Source of the DNA: Cyclaneusma minus
Taxonomy: Eukaryota > Ascomycota > Leotiomycetes > Marthamycetales > Marthamycetaceae
Assembly (NCBI GenBank): GCA_037179335.1
Contig: JAKZHN010000027.1
Location: 248,001-312,000 of the forward strand
Direction of reading: 5' to 3'
DNA length: 64,000 nt
The notes below the pieces were generated by a model. That model saw only the letters and a program-made list of their open reading frames with translations, was not told the origin of the DNA and ran no database searches. The first letter of the stretch is position 1. Each line of letters opens with the position of its first letter. Below are positions 1-9,958 of this stretch, one piece after another. The position numbers and the translations under genes were made by a program.

Positions 1-2
1 AG

Positions 3-1359
3 GTACTTGAGTGCCTCAGTAACCCCTGGAGCGAAGAACATGGCTGGGTCCGTGAACGAGAAGGTCTTCTGTGCGAGGAATTCGCATACATGGGCGCCAT
101 CGGCACGGCCAAGCCCCGGGGACTCAACATTGTTCCTGTCAAGATCGATGTCGAGGGTATGATCCCTACTGGCGAAGGCAGTCTCGAAGATGTCCTCGAA
201 AACTGGGATCACAACAAGGGGAAGAGACCCCATCTTCTATACACAGTCACGTGGGTCCTGTTCAATTTCCTAATTTGAAAGCCTGACTCTGACATGTTCC
301 GATAGCATTGGACAAAATCCAACCAGCGGTACCCTCTCCATTCAACGCCGCAAAGACTTGTACAAAATCTGCTGCAAATACGACGTCATGATCATCGAAG
401 ATGACCCCTACTGGTATCTCCAATTCCCCTCCGCCATCGCCTCCCAAGCCGCTGCCCGCAACACCTTCATCCCCACCCCCAGCACCCCCTCTTCCACCCC
501 ATCCACCAAATCCTCCGGCTTCCCCTTCCTCGACTCCCTCGTCCCCTCCTACCTCTCCGTCGACACCGAAGGCCGCGTCATCCGTCTCGACACCTTCTCC
601 AAAACCGTAGCACCCGGTTGTCGCATGGGCTGGATCACCGCCCAACCCGCCATCATCGAGCGCCTCATCCGTATAACCGAAACCTCTACGCAACAGCCCT
701 CCGGCTTCGTGCAATCGATGGTCGCCGAGCTCATAATGGGACCCCAATCTTCCCACGATGGCGGACGTGGCGGCAGCGCAAATGACGAAGGTTGGAAAGT
801 CGATGGCTTTGTAAGATGGCTTGCCGGGCTACGCGGAATGTACGAACGTCGTATGAACCGCATGAGCAGCATACTTGAGGAGTCAAGATATCAGGTCAAG
901 CAGGGAAGTTTCACACGCCAAGGCGATGAAGATTGGGCCGTGGTGAGCAAAACTCAGACGTATGAGTTTGAGTGGCCGCGCGGCGGCATGTTTATCTGGA
1001 TCGAAATGCTGTTCGAGAATCATCCGCTCTGGGGCAAAGTAGATGGTACGACGCTGGCACAAGCTTGCTGGATTAGCTTGACAAGGAAGCCGTATTTGGT
1101 GCTGGCGGCGCCGGGAGCGATGTTTAGTCCGACGGAGAGCGTGAGGGATGAGAAGGGGTGGAGGTTTTTTAGGCTTTGTTTTGCGGCGGTGGCGGAGGAT
1201 GAGGTGGATGCTTGTGCGGAGAGGTTTGTGAGGGGGATACAGGCTTTTTGGAAAGTGAAGAGGAGGGAGGATTTGGATATGGGGGATGATGATGAGGAGG
1301 AGGCGATGGTGGGGAGGGAGGGGTTGGTGAATTTGGGGGTTACGGGGATGGGGTGTTAG
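3..1359 (+). CDS. aromatic/2-aminoadipate-type aminotransferase (class I/II), 5' end outside window
   Basis: PLP-dependent aminotransferase of the ARO8/aromatic-aminoadipate group, expected to transfer the amino group of aromatic amino acids or 2-aminoadipate to 2-oxoglutarate. Two exons are visible, 3..250 and 306..1359, joined across a 55-bp GT..AG intron (251..305); the splice restores TIGQNPTSG, the family's NPTG loop. Further landmarks are IIEDDPYWYL (cofactor-ring Asp/Tyr region) and DTFSKTVAPGCRMGW, whose Lys is the PLP Schiff-base residue. An Arg-containing stretch near FFRLCFA follows. A Pro/Ser/Thr-rich insertion (about 30 residues) separates the DDPYW motif from the Lys motif, as in fungal paralogues. 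The last ~30 residues are acidic/Glu-rich. The frame is open to the left window edge, so about 100 N-terminal residues are missing. Family assignment is firm; substrate is inferred. Confidence 0.9.
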
Positions 1360-3175
1360 GTGTTGGGGGTGGATGTGGGGGCTGGGAAAGGGGGAAAGAA
1401 ATTGTTTAGAAAGCGATGCGAAGAGAATTGATATGATCCCAGACTTACGAAGTATGAATGACACGGAGTTATCTGGCTTTTACACACCTTGGAATTGTCA
1501 GCTGATATGCGTGGGTAAGAGCTGCTTTTCATCTTCCCGTGACTCACTTCTAGAATTGAAGAAGGAAGCGAGTTTTGTTGCCCTTTTCGCCCTCCACTAC
1601 GACGGCCCGGGGGGCTTGGACTGAGGTCCTTGGGTTATATCAGGTCAAAGGGTAAACAGCGCAGTCATGCCGATGCCAAGAGACTGAGAGTCAAGAAGAA
1701 AAGACTTGATCCCATTCATCTCAAAGAGAGTTCAATAGTCAGGAGCTGAGATGTCTGTGCGAGGAACGGTATGCGCATGATTTTGTTCGCTGATCATTAG
1801 GTAAGGTAGCTAAGAGATTTCGTTTGCCGTACAAGAGTCACGTCTCTCGCTCCCGGTTCCTTGAGGTTGTGTCGCATGTCAACTATCGTACGGAGCGCCC
1901 GAGGGTGGATCTGGGTGAGTACGTCTGGAAGAGGGTAGGCGAGGGCGAGAGGTGGGTGCGTGGGCAGCTAGATGGCCGCCTCGCCCGAGGTATGTGATTG
2001 GCTGGCTGTTCAGGGTCGCGTTGGTTTTGTTGCACGTCGACTGACAGATGTTGAAAAAGTGATTTTTGAAATTTGGTATTTGGAACTTGGAAATGGATGT
2101 TTGGATAGAGCTGGAAATTCTGTACAAATTGATGTGTAACACGCCTGGGTTTGGGTGTTGGGGGCTTGTATAATGGTCGAAGAAAGAAACGTTATTCTTT
2201 TTAATAGTTACCTACCTAGGTATATACTATTTACTAATACGCTGGCGAAGCAAGCCCTGGGGATCTAGGCAGGTGCGATTGGATAGAGGCTAAGCGAGGG
2301 TGAGAGCGTGGATGGGCAGCTTAGTAGCCAATGCCTCCTCGCTTGTGTGATTGGCTGGTTGTTCGTGGCCATGCTCGTTTTGTTGCACATCTACTGACAG
2401 ATGTTGAAAAATCAAAAAGTGATTTTTGAAATTCAGGATTCAGGACCTGTAAATAGTATATCTGGGTAGAGCTGGAAATTCTGAATCAATTGATGTGTAA
2501 CACGCCCCGGGTTTGAATATTGGCAACTCTTGTAATAGTCGATTAAAAAGGAGGTGTCTTTAATAGCTATACCTGGCGAGGCAGATGTGTGGGATGACAG
2601 GGTAGTTCTGACTCGACAGAGAAATTTTACACCGACAGAGATTCTTGTCATGGCAGAGGCACCACGTGATCTTTGAGAGACTTGCTATCTGTTTTTTTTT
2701 TTTTTGCGACAGACTATATGGGAATTTGGATTATGTGAAGTAGCGTCACTGCCAGCCTGATAGTTTTGACGTGTTCAACTCGATAGAAAGAGGTCAGCTT
2801 GTGCCATCACTTCCCAGTTTCCTCGTTCCTCGCCCCCTTTCATAACAACTTTGAAGCATCGACTTATTTCACAGGTTCCCGGTCTACTCTTACAAGTACA
2901 TTATCCCAAGAAGCCAGATTGGCGTTGGAAGTTATCATTACGGCTACTATTATAAGGTCTTGGCGCTAACCGGATTAGGCTGTCTGCCACAATGAAGCTT
3001 CAAGAACTCTTGATGTGCAACAAAACAGATTTCAGATTTTCTTAGCGGCGCTACCGGCACAGTCACATTGAGGAAAGCTGATTAGTGGTTTTGAAGAGAA
3101 ACGCAATCATAACATTGGTCGGAAACGAGCTTATCTATTTCCCAAAGCCCAAAGGGAAAACGACAAACTTACCTC
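1360..3175. other. intergenic region with a degenerate tandem duplication
   Basis: No convincing gene. The stretch holds two diverged direct copies of about 310 bp (listed separately), a 13-bp T run near 2692, and AT-rich sequence. Short open frames here lack codon-like composition, splice structure or recognisable motifs. Confidence 0.6.
1929..2590. repeat. two diverged ~310-bp direct repeats
   Basis: Copy 1 (about 1929..2254) and copy 2 (about 2283..2590) follow each other in the same order: a gagggt/gcg-rich start, GTGATTGGCTGG, TTTTGTTGCAC, CTGACAGATGTTGAAAAA, AAAGTGATTTTTGAAATT, TAGAGCTGGAAATTCTG, TTGATGTGTAACACGCC, then CTTTTTAATAGTTA or CTTTAATAGCTATA and CTGGCGA. Many differences are transitions, with small indels. 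This is an old tandem duplication of non-coding DNA; no terminal repeats or coding potential were found. Confidence 0.8.
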
Positions 3176-3305
3176 CTAGCGCTTACCTGACTCCCCAAGA
3201 ACTCCGCACCACCACAAAGGAAATCGAAATGAAATGACAAACTTACCTCTCAGCACCTGCCTCCCCAAGAACTCCAAACATCCCAAGAAAAATCGAGACG
3301 AAATG
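3162..3305. repeat. ~72-bp tandem duplication at the 3' end of the unknown ORF
   Basis: Unit A (3162..3235) and unit B (3236..3305) share GACAAACTTACCTC, CCTGACTCCCCAAGAACTCC (in B, CTGCCTCCCCAAGAACTCC) and AAATCGA(A/G)A(T/C)GAAAT. Read on the minus strand each unit carries a consensus-like donor (GAGGTAAGTTTGTC), so the duplication also doubles a potential 5' splice site at the C-terminal end of the neighbouring minus-strand frame. Confidence 0.75.
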
Positions 3306-4234
3306 ACAACACCCCTCTCAACCCCCTCATCCCGCATCCCTGGCCCATGCCGAAACAAAAAGTACACAAAAACAATAACAAACACCATGCAAAACGCCTG
3401 CCCGAGAGAACGCCAAGCCCTCATCCCCATCCAGCTCCCCAACTCCCTCACAATCACCCACCGCCTCTCCTTCTCCTCCCTCCTACACTTTTCGTTCCAT
3501 CTCTTCACCTCCGCCTCCTGCCTCGCATACTCCGCACACACCTCGTTCCTCACCATCTCAGTCACAACTTGCAAAGCTTGTGCGGCTTCGAGGTTGGTAC
3601 TGAGTTGGTCGGAGGTGTGGTCGGCGACAGAGCGGAGGATGGTGATGGCCCAGATGGAGCGGGCGTCGGTGTAGAGGGGCGCGAGGGCGGAGAGGTTGGT
3701 GGTTAGTTTTTGGAGGTTGTCGGTGCTTGCTGCTTTGGGGAATTGGGGGCGCTTGGGGGTGCGCGGAGGAGTGGGAGGACTTGCTTGTCTTTTAATCTTT
3801 CTGAGCAGTGGGTTCAGGCTCCTTGGGATGCGATTCGGGGCTTTCTCGAACTGTGAGTTCACCTTTTCAAATTGTGGATTCAGAGGACTTGGGACAAGGT
3901 TTGGGGCGAGTCTGACGGTTTCGGTAGTGTTGGCCATGGCTGCGGTGGTTTGCTGGACGATGGGAATGGGGTCGGACTTACCTTGAGATATGGTGGCAGT
4001 GGTGTTGGGAGATAAAACTGTCGGGGCACAGTTTGTCTCGTTGCAAGGTGGGGATGGACGTAAAGGGAGACAAATTTGCAAAGAGCTTATACTTTGGTAT
4101 ACTTTGGGGGTGATCATGTTCGGGGAGCTGCCGATGCTTTTTCTAGGGTTGTTCAGATGAAATGAGACAAAGGCATTGTTCGTGAGAGACTTGATCCTTC
4201 GAAATCGAACAATTGAAGAACAAAGAAGATCCAA
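3176..4234 (-). CDS. hypothetical protein with charged helix and one C-terminal membrane segment
   Basis: Open frame of 352 residues with no family I recognise. The first ~100 residues are unremarkable and include an ISQGKSDP stretch that coincides with a good donor (AAGGTAAGTCC), so an exon boundary may lie there. Next comes a basic Pro-rich segment (RTPKRPQFPKAAS), then a helical, charged region (about 175-275; TEMVRNEVCAEYARQEAEVKRW and a run of E/K/R), and a hydrophobic span (AFCMVFVIVFVYFLF, about 285-300) likely to be a single membrane anchor. The tail after the anchor is encoded by the local tandem duplication and may be replaced by splicing at one of its two GTAAGT sites. Start taken as the first ATG of the frame; real gene status moderate, exon ends unsure. 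Confidence 0.5.
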   Translation of the reverse strand: MDLLCSSIVRFRRIKSLTNNAFVSFHLNNPRKSIGSSPNMITPKVYQSISSLQICLPLRPSPPCNETNCAPTVLSPNTTATISQGKSDPIPIVQQTTAAMANTTETVRLAPNLVPSPLNPQFEKVNSQFEKAPNRIPRSLNPLLRKIKRQASPPTPPRTPKRPQFPKAASTDNLQKLTTNLSALAPLYTDARSIWAITILRSVADHTSDQLSTNLEAAQALQVVTEMVRNEVCAEYARQEAEVKRWNEKCRREEKERRWVIVRELGSWMGMRAWRSLGQAFCMVFVIVFVYFLFRHGPGMRDEGVERGVVISSRFFLGCLEFLGRQVLRGKFVISFRFPLWWCGVLGESGKR

Positions 4235-4768
4235 ATAACAGCACTTTCTGTCCTTACCTCACTTTGCGCACGGATTGCGTTCCGATGGGATTTCGTGCCT
4301 TGCTTCATTTACAGGGTGAGCGGATACAGATATGGCTTTCATCTGCTTCTGTTGTCAAAGTACCCACAAACGTCAGCGGCCAGCTTTGAGAAAAGCCTTT
4401 GGTCCCTATACCATGGACGTATCGATGATCGACCAGACTCCCAGCCACATCATATATGTACAGTGGAAGGGAAAAAGTCTAAATACGGTCTATAGTCTCT
4501 GAATAATTATAATTACCCCAAATAATCAGAAATATTCCCAATAATTTAAAATATCCCAAATTTCTTAAAATATTCCAAAGCACCTGGAATATTTCTAATT
4601 ATTGGATATGTTTCTGGTTATTTGGGATATTTGCAATCCAGCAAAGACTGTATGCCGTATTCAGACTTTTTTCCACCCACTGTAAGGTACCCGGAATTGA
4701 TCATGTCACCTAGTGAATTCCAAAAAGTCACAAGATGCGGACTTCATAACCCAAACTACAGCCTTCTA
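4235..4768. other. intergenic stretch occupied mainly by a MITE
   Basis: Contains the 222-bp TIR element at 4461..4682 and otherwise only flanking sequence between the unknown minus-strand ORF and the 3' end of the ankyrin pseudogene. Confidence 0.6.
4461..4682. mobile_element. Tc1/mariner-like MITE with internal 19-bp repeat array
   Basis: The left end reads CAGTGGAAGGGAAAAAGTC then TAAATACGG. The right end, read in reverse, is CAGTGGGTGGAAAAAAGTC then TGAATACGG, giving terminal inverted repeats of about 28 bp with three or four mismatches. Both ends abut TA (4459..4460 and 4683..4684), the target duplication expected for Tc1/mariner-type insertion. At 222 bp it has no coding capacity, so it would be non-autonomous. 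The interior (about 4497..4640) is a degenerate tandem array with an exact 19-bp period, with units such as ATAATCAGAAATATTCCCA and GTTATTTGGGATATTTGCA. Confidence 0.8.
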
Positions 4769-5988
4769 CTACCCGACAAGAAGTAGCCAATGATGACGCC
4801 GAGCAATATCACGTCTGGGAAATAGAAGTCTTGGATTATGTCGCTGTCGCTGTAGAAACATCTTGTCCTGGAAGGTTGAATTCTTTCTCCGCCAGATTTT
4901 TCCTCCACGAACTTGTTCGCGGAATGGATAAGGAAATTTCCATCGACCCTGTGTAGAAATATCGAACATGCTGCCAACGTCGGAGCCGGAGAGCTTAGCC
5001 CGAGATTCAAGAGCTCTGGACAATTTCTCAACAATGTCGGTATATCCCTTCTCTTTTGCGCGCTGAAGCGGGGATGGACATTCGCAGCCTATATCTTGGT
5101 GCGTGTATGTTTTTCCAGGATCAGCGTTGTGGCCCAGAAGAAGCGACACTCCAGCCGCAGACCCTCGAGCTACACAGTTATATAGTGGCGAAGGTCCAAA
5201 AAAGCCAATGTTCTCGACAGGGGCGCCTCTATCCAGGAGATATTGCATTACTTGCAACATGCTCATATCATCTTCGCGTCGATAAGTGGCATGGTTCAGA
5301 AGGTCGCCTTCAATTGCTAAGCCACCGTGCTCAAAGACCAGTTTGATGGTTTCGAAAGAAGCGTCTTTGACCGCCAAGGAAAGGGGAGTTGTGGCACGAA
5401 TACCCTGTCCGCCGTTTTGTGAGGCGTACGAATTAGGATCGGCGCCATGATCCAGGAACCAGCGGAGGAGTCGGGGGGAGTCAAGCACCCTTCTACTATT
5501 GTTAGCAAGACACATCACTGCAATAGGTAGTTTGTTGTTACCCAAGGTACGGAGGCTCAGTCCAGCTCCTCGGTTGATTGATATCCCAGCCATACTCGAG
5601 GGGAAGCTCAAGCACTTCTTCAGTTTTTCCCGACCCAGAGTGAAGAGCCATGGAAGCCAAACCAATACAATTATTTCGATAGCCTTTCTCTAGACAGCCT
5701 CGAAGATCCTCAACCCGGCCCTCTTTGGTAGCATCAAACGCCTTCTGGCAAAATGCGCGATACCTCATAATTCTCTGGCGCATTGAAATCCTAGCCATCT
5801 TTACGGAGAATCTCAAGCACCGCGTCCACTTTCTCTGACCCGGGTTCCAAAATCTTCCAGACAAGAACCTCGTAGTTGAACTTTGGCGGGGCGCCGTACT
5901 CTCGATCCACGCATCTTTGAGAATCATCAAGTCGGCCCTCCTTTGCAGCGGCAAGAGCCATGTCGTCAATAGTATATGCATGGGGCAT
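4769..5988 (-). pseudogene. ankyrin-repeat protein gene, probably decayed
   Basis: Minus-strand reading begins MPHAYTIDDMALAAAKEGR, typical of small fungal ankyrin proteins. Ankyrin-like helices follow, including LLRWFLDHGADPN, TPLSLAVKDAS, YLLDRGAPVENIG and SPLQRAKEKGYTDIVEKL. A 55-bp intron (5496..5550) with donor GTACCT, a GCTAAC branch site and acceptor ATAG joins ...WTEPP to RRVLDSPRLL in frame. The first part is damaged: an in-frame TAG (about 5791) interrupts a unit where the second unit has Trp (KDG*DF against EYGWDI). A one-base shift is then needed to enter the next unit (KAFDATKEGR). No good splice pair removes both lesions. TGG to TAG is a CpA to TpA change on the other strand, as RIP would make. 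The 3' end carries an alternative frame with a hydrophobic tail (VILLGVIIGYFL), so the real C-terminus is uncertain. Confidence 0.65.
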
Positions 5989-6228
5989 TTTGAGTTATCT
6001 TCATGCAGAAAGAAAGTGAGGTGAGGAGTGGGCAGGGTGAAAAAATTGGGAGAAAGATGTGGATGTGTCAGGATGAAAGAAGCGGACGGCCAACAAAATA
6101 CACTCATAATGTAGAGTGCCATTAATGCGCGATCCCGGAACATCACGTTCACCTCCAGGGTCCTCAAACAGGACATGTCACATGTATTGTCCGGATTTCT
6201 CGACCTACCCTTCATTTCTAGAAACAAG

Positions 6229-6893
6229 TCAGCCGGCTGCAATCGTTCGTCCGGCGAAGTGCTTACAATTAAAAGTCTCCAACGCAGTCAGCAATGGAGC
6301 TGCTAGCATATTTGTAGCAAGAAGCTGTCCTCGCAGCCATTCGTTGTCTTCACCTGTATTGGTGTTGCAGCCATCGTGCGTAACATACTTCAAACGTAAT
6401 AATTCCACCCAGAGCATGTAGGTTGTCGCGGGAAGCCCGAGGAATGCAGTGACCGCGATTGCGGACTTATACCTTGCATCTAGCAGCGGCCCAGAGTGAA
6501 GCGCAAGAAGAAATATTGACCATATGAGAGGGCCATAAGAGCGAGCCATGTTTTGATACTTATTGAACTTGACTGTATATCTTCTGTAGTCTGGCCATCT
6601 GGAGTCTGGCCCAATCCCTGGCCGAGTTTCCATACGAATGTCAGAATTAGTACGAGGAGATACACATTGATAACAACACCGCGAGACCGTAGAGCGTCCA
6701 GATTCCAGTCATCATGGGGCCCAAGCAACGTGTGTGTAGCAATCGTGCTGAAGACATATAGAGCTATAAGGTAAGGTAGACGGCCAGCCACGGGTGTGAG
6801 TCGTTCAGTGCTACGGAGTCCACCAAGATTCGAGACTGCTCCGAATGCATATCTCGAGGGCCGCTTCAGCTTTTGATAGGTTTCGTTTGGCAA
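6229..6893 (-). CDS. small multi-pass membrane protein, unknown family
   Basis: Two overlapping minus-strand frames each carry hydrophobic segments and together look like one spliced gene. Exon 1 starts at the ATG at 6893 (MPNETYQKLKRPSRYAFG). It contains PYLIALYVFSTIATHTLLG and VVINVYLLVLILTFVW. Exon 2, in another frame, contains YGPLIWSIFLLALHSG and IAVTAFLGLPATTYMLWV, then a hydrophilic loop and a final amphipathic stretch (LLATNMLAAPLLTALETF), ending at 6229. A junction with donor GTATGG directly after LILTF and acceptor TCAAG near 6575 keeps phase but is not a strong pair, so the join is approximate. Four predicted membrane spans, about 200 residues. I do not recognise the family; a fungal integral membrane protein of endomembranes is the most that can be said. 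Confidence 0.5.
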
Positions 6894-7503
6894 TGCCTCT
6901 CATCGGGTATTTTCGAGTCTTCGGGACCGATTGATCGATCCCATGTAGCCCTTCAAGTGCAGGTAGACAACGAGAATTTCGGGTTACCGAGCTTCGGGCC
7001 ATAAAGTACTCGATGCGACTGGTAAATGTTCGACTTTATATTGAATTTCAAGTTGTTTTCGTTTTATTTTCGGTTTCCGTTATGTCCCATCGACAGAGCA
7101 GCGCGTCATCGTTCGCGAATTGATTTTCTTGGAGATATAGATCAGCGAAATTCTCGCAGGATTAACACACAAACGGCGAGATATTTGGAATGGAAGCGAA
7201 AATTTGGGGATACTTTCCGATGGATCCGTTTTGCCAGTGGAAAGGTTCGGTATTCCATGCTCTGAGATATGCATTTTGTCATACTCGCGATGTGATGAGG
7301 ACAGGGTTGTCGAAAGTAAAAGTTGGAGTCTAAAGAGCAACGCGACGCGTCTTAAAGTCACGTCTCCCCTAACAACTCCATTTTTTCAATCCTTCCCTCC
7401 ACTTCGCCTTCTCATCCCCAACCCATCTCTCTCACAATTCACGCGTCCTATCCCATATTTTCCCTATTATCCCATATTCACCATCTCGTCCGTTACACTC
7501 GCC
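6894..7503. promoter_or_regulatory. divergent intergenic promoter region
   Basis: 610 bp between the membrane-protein gene (leftward) and the MYND gene (rightward). It ends in a long pyrimidine-rich tract (about 7365..7500), common just upstream of fungal start codons. No TATA box close to consensus was seen. Confidence 0.45.
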
Positions 7504-8382
7504 ATGGCGCCTCCGAGCTTCCCCAATGGCATGAACCTCCAGACCATCGGCTTCGCCGCTCTCAAGTATCCCGAATTACATCCAGACGTCCCCGTCCCCT
7601 TGGGAAACCAAGTCGGCGTGCTCCAGCGCGTACCGCCATCCACCCAAGCCCACCATATTGCCCAGATCGCCTCCCAATATATCGACGCCCTCATCGAACA
7701 CCAAACCAGCAACGATGCTACCCTGCAAGACCGCTCATCGCCTCAGCACTATTTCTCCACCGCCCTCTGCCTCCTCAATTACCTCACCTACAGCCCCGAC
7801 GTCTGCAAGCGCATCGCAGACACCCCAGCTCTGCTCAACAACATCATCGAACAAATGCTAGAACCCAACTACATCGCACGCATGAAAGCAGTCGACCGCC
7901 AAGGCGTTCCGCCATTCCCCGCTGCCACGTTCGATGCCGATTTTGGCAGTGTGCTGCAATTCGTGTCTACCATGATGCTGTACACCGATCGCGAAAACCT
8001 ACATCCGCGCATCAACGAGCTGGTTCCCAAACTGAAAATTTGGAAACAGGTGTATAGGAGCAGTCCGATCAAGACGATTAAGAACGCATCCGAGAGAATC
8101 ATGTTGCAGGTTACGGAAGTTATGGGGTCGAACACTACGGGACTGGTTAAGGCTCAGTTGGCGGAGCAAGCTCTGGTGTGTGGTGATATATCGTGCTCTA
8201 TGAGGGGGTTAGGCTTGGTGACATGCAATGGATGTAAAATCCAGCGGTATTGTGGGAAGGAACATCAGAAGGCAGATTGGAAATACCATAAGCATATCTG
8301 CAAGAAGGGTTTAGTTTTGCCGAACGCTGATGGTGCTCCGTCCCCAGCGACGGCTATTTCAGGGTTGGCTGTCCAGGACTGA
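7504..8382 (+). CDS. MYND-type zinc-finger protein
   Basis: Single-exon protein of 292 residues. I start it at 7504 because the context is strong (GCCATGG) and follows the pyrimidine-rich leader; the same frame is open further upstream, but that part is low-complexity. Residues ~1-215 are helical and unassigned (TIGFAALKYPELHPDVP near the start). The C-terminus (about 222-270) is a MYND finger: CGDISCS, then CNGCKIQRYC, then HQKADWKYHKHIC, with the usual Cys/Cys, Cys/Cys, Cys/His and His/Cys zinc ligands. The sixth ligand is His rather than Cys, a common fungal variant. MYND fingers bind proline-rich partners; no SET domain accompanies this one, so it is probably an adaptor rather than a methyltransferase. 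Partner and pathway unknown. Confidence 0.85.
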   Translation: MAPPSFPNGMNLQTIGFAALKYPELHPDVPVPLGNQVGVLQRVPPSTQAHHIAQIASQYIDALIEHQTSNDATLQDRSSPQHYFSTALCLLNYLTYSPDVCKRIADTPALLNNIIEQMLEPNYIARMKAVDRQGVPPFPAATFDADFGSVLQFVSTMMLYTDRENLHPRINELVPKLKIWKQVYRSSPIKTIKNASERIMLQVTEVMGSNTTGLVKAQLAEQALVCGDISCSMRGLGLVTCNGCKIQRYCGKEHQKADWKYHKHICKKGLVLPNADGAPSPATAISGLAVQD

Positions 8383-8667
8383 GGGGAGAAACATACTTGG
8401 ATACTTCATACGATGTATCTATTATATCTTAGCATCCGACGATGTCAACAAACTGCGCCAGCCACGCGATCCTCAATTGCGCCATCACCTGCAGCCTCCC
8501 GACTTGCAGCTACAGCCAGCCAATATAATCTGCGCATACAAACACCCATCCCCAACCTCAAACACGATATCTTTCTACCCTCCTGCCCTTCGCCAAGCAC
8601 AGCGCAATCAGCCAACATATTGAGCCAACACCCTCCTTCTCACCTTCAAGAGCCGTCCTCCCTCAAG

Positions 8668-8784
8668 AACCAAGAGCTGGCAACTCACTGCCTACGGCGC
8701 TAACACCTTACTGTCTGCGAAGCTGGCATCTCATTGCTACGAAGCTAATACCTTATTGTCTGCGAAGCTGGCACCTTACTATCT
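8668..8784. repeat. ~22-bp tandem repeat, about five units
   Basis: Imperfect units of the form GCGAAGCTGGCACCTTACTG then TCT recur about five times. Alternate units resemble each other best (ACGAAGCTAATACC against GCGAAGCTGGCA), suggesting a two-unit higher-order duplication. Confidence 0.7.
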
Positions 8785-9047
8785 CAATTCTTAATCCTCA
8801 AGAATACAAGGGCCCGGCGCATCACAGCAAGCTTCTCTGCGCATCAAAAACATAGGGCTCCAGCCCAAAGAATACCCTACAGTCCCGTCCGGCTTCAAGA
8901 ACATAGCTCCGGCCCTTCCGAGTACAAGAACAAGAAATTGAAAAGCTCCCAAAATGATTCTACTTTTCCGCCATTCAAGACCGAAAGCCCGCTCCCTCCG
9001 CGGCCAAGAACAAGCTCCCTCTTTACAAAGGCATTGGCGCAAGGATT

Positions 9048-9183
9048 ACATGGATATGGGGCTTGGATTTGGGTTGGATTGAACATGGATTCAAGGCTGG
9101 ATCCATGGTGGATTTGGGAGTGATTTTACATTGTCTGAACATGGATTTGGGGCTTGATTCTACATGGATTTGGGCTTGGGATG
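9048..9183. repeat. degenerate ACATGGATTTGGG repeat
   Basis: ACATGGAT(T)TGGG(G)CTTGG motifs recur five or six times at irregular spacing of roughly 20-35 bp. Purely G/T-rich minisatellite; no coding sense. Confidence 0.6.
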
Positions 9184-9342
9184 GATAGATTTAAAGGTCA
9201 AAAAATATAGTAGTTACCCAGTGGTAGCAGGCAGCAGTAATCCCAGCTCTTCGAGAGTTGAAGAGAGTCCAATATCTGAACATCACCGCTGCCTGCAAAG
9301 GTGGCCCGTGTGCCTGGCGCCAAGACTGGGGATAGCTTGATA

Positions 9343-9450
9343 AGTAATTGTGGAAATCCAGGTAAATTAAGGAAACTCCAGGTAATTGAGACATAGTAAT
9401 CTTGGTAATTGAGAAAAATCCAAATATCTGGAATTAATTCAAGTGTTTTG
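9343..9450. repeat. 19-bp-period near-palindromic array (locus 2 of 8)
   Basis: Units such as GTAATTGAGAAAAATCCAA and ATATCTGGAATTAATTCAA follow each other at 19-20 bp, with one 23-bp unit. The GAGA variant of the TTGGAA half-site dominates. No terminal inverted repeats found here. Confidence 0.65.
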
Positions 9451-9872
9451 AAAGAGTTGAAGGACCTAGTATAATAGTATTTAAAAAAACTAGTCTGGGT
9501 AATAAGACAAGCTATTTTGCACGCAGAAAAAAGTCCACCAGGAGCCCGGATTCTGTGAGACCTAGCGAGCCGCTTCATATATACCACCCCAGCGCATATT
9601 TCCCAGCACATACGCCCCGGGCACGTATTTTGAGGCGAGTTGGTAAATTCGTCCGCTTTGGACCACCAGCTAATTCCTGCTATTGTCAGCTTTGGTCTTT
9701 TGCTTTGTCACTTGATTTTCTGTCAGATACCCGAAAACGAGGCAGTTTTATATTAATGAATTCCGTGTGGTGTAGCTTAAAGTGAAAAACTGGGTTACCT
9801 GTTACCACTCAGAAGAAGGGCAGAGATTTTGCGCACCCAATTATTTACCAAAATCCGTTACAATCTTACATC

Positions 9873-9958
9873 GGCCGGATGGTGTAGTTGGTTATCACGT
9901 ATCGTTAACATTCAGTTGTATGCCGATAAGGTCCTGGGATCGAACCCCAGTCTGGTCA
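9873..9958 (+). tRNA. tRNA-Val (anticodon AAC) with intron
   Basis: Full cloverleaf by eye. Acceptor stem is GGCCGGA with TCTGGTC (two G-T pairs), discriminator A. D-arm is GTG/CAC, with AGTTGGTTAT in the loop. Anticodon stem is TATCG/CGATA around TT-AAC-A, with the anticodon at 9907..9909. T-arm is CTGGG/CCCAG around ATCGAAC. A 12-nt intron (TTCAGTTGTATG) sits directly 3' of position 37, the canonical place. Mature length 74 nt. The internal A box (in TGGTGTAGTTGGTTATC) and B box (GGGATCGAACCCC) are intact, and a T-rich stretch follows. It should be functional and decode GUU (and GUC/GUA after A34 to inosine editing). Confidence 0.93.

Larger units (their letters stand above)
8383..9872. other. 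intergenic, low-complexity and short tandem repeats
   Basis: No supported gene between the MYND gene and tRNA-Val. It contains a ~22-bp tandem repeat (8668..8784), a GGATTTGGG-type repeat (9048..9183) and one of the 19-bp-period arrays (9343..9450), all listed separately. Confidence 0.6.
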
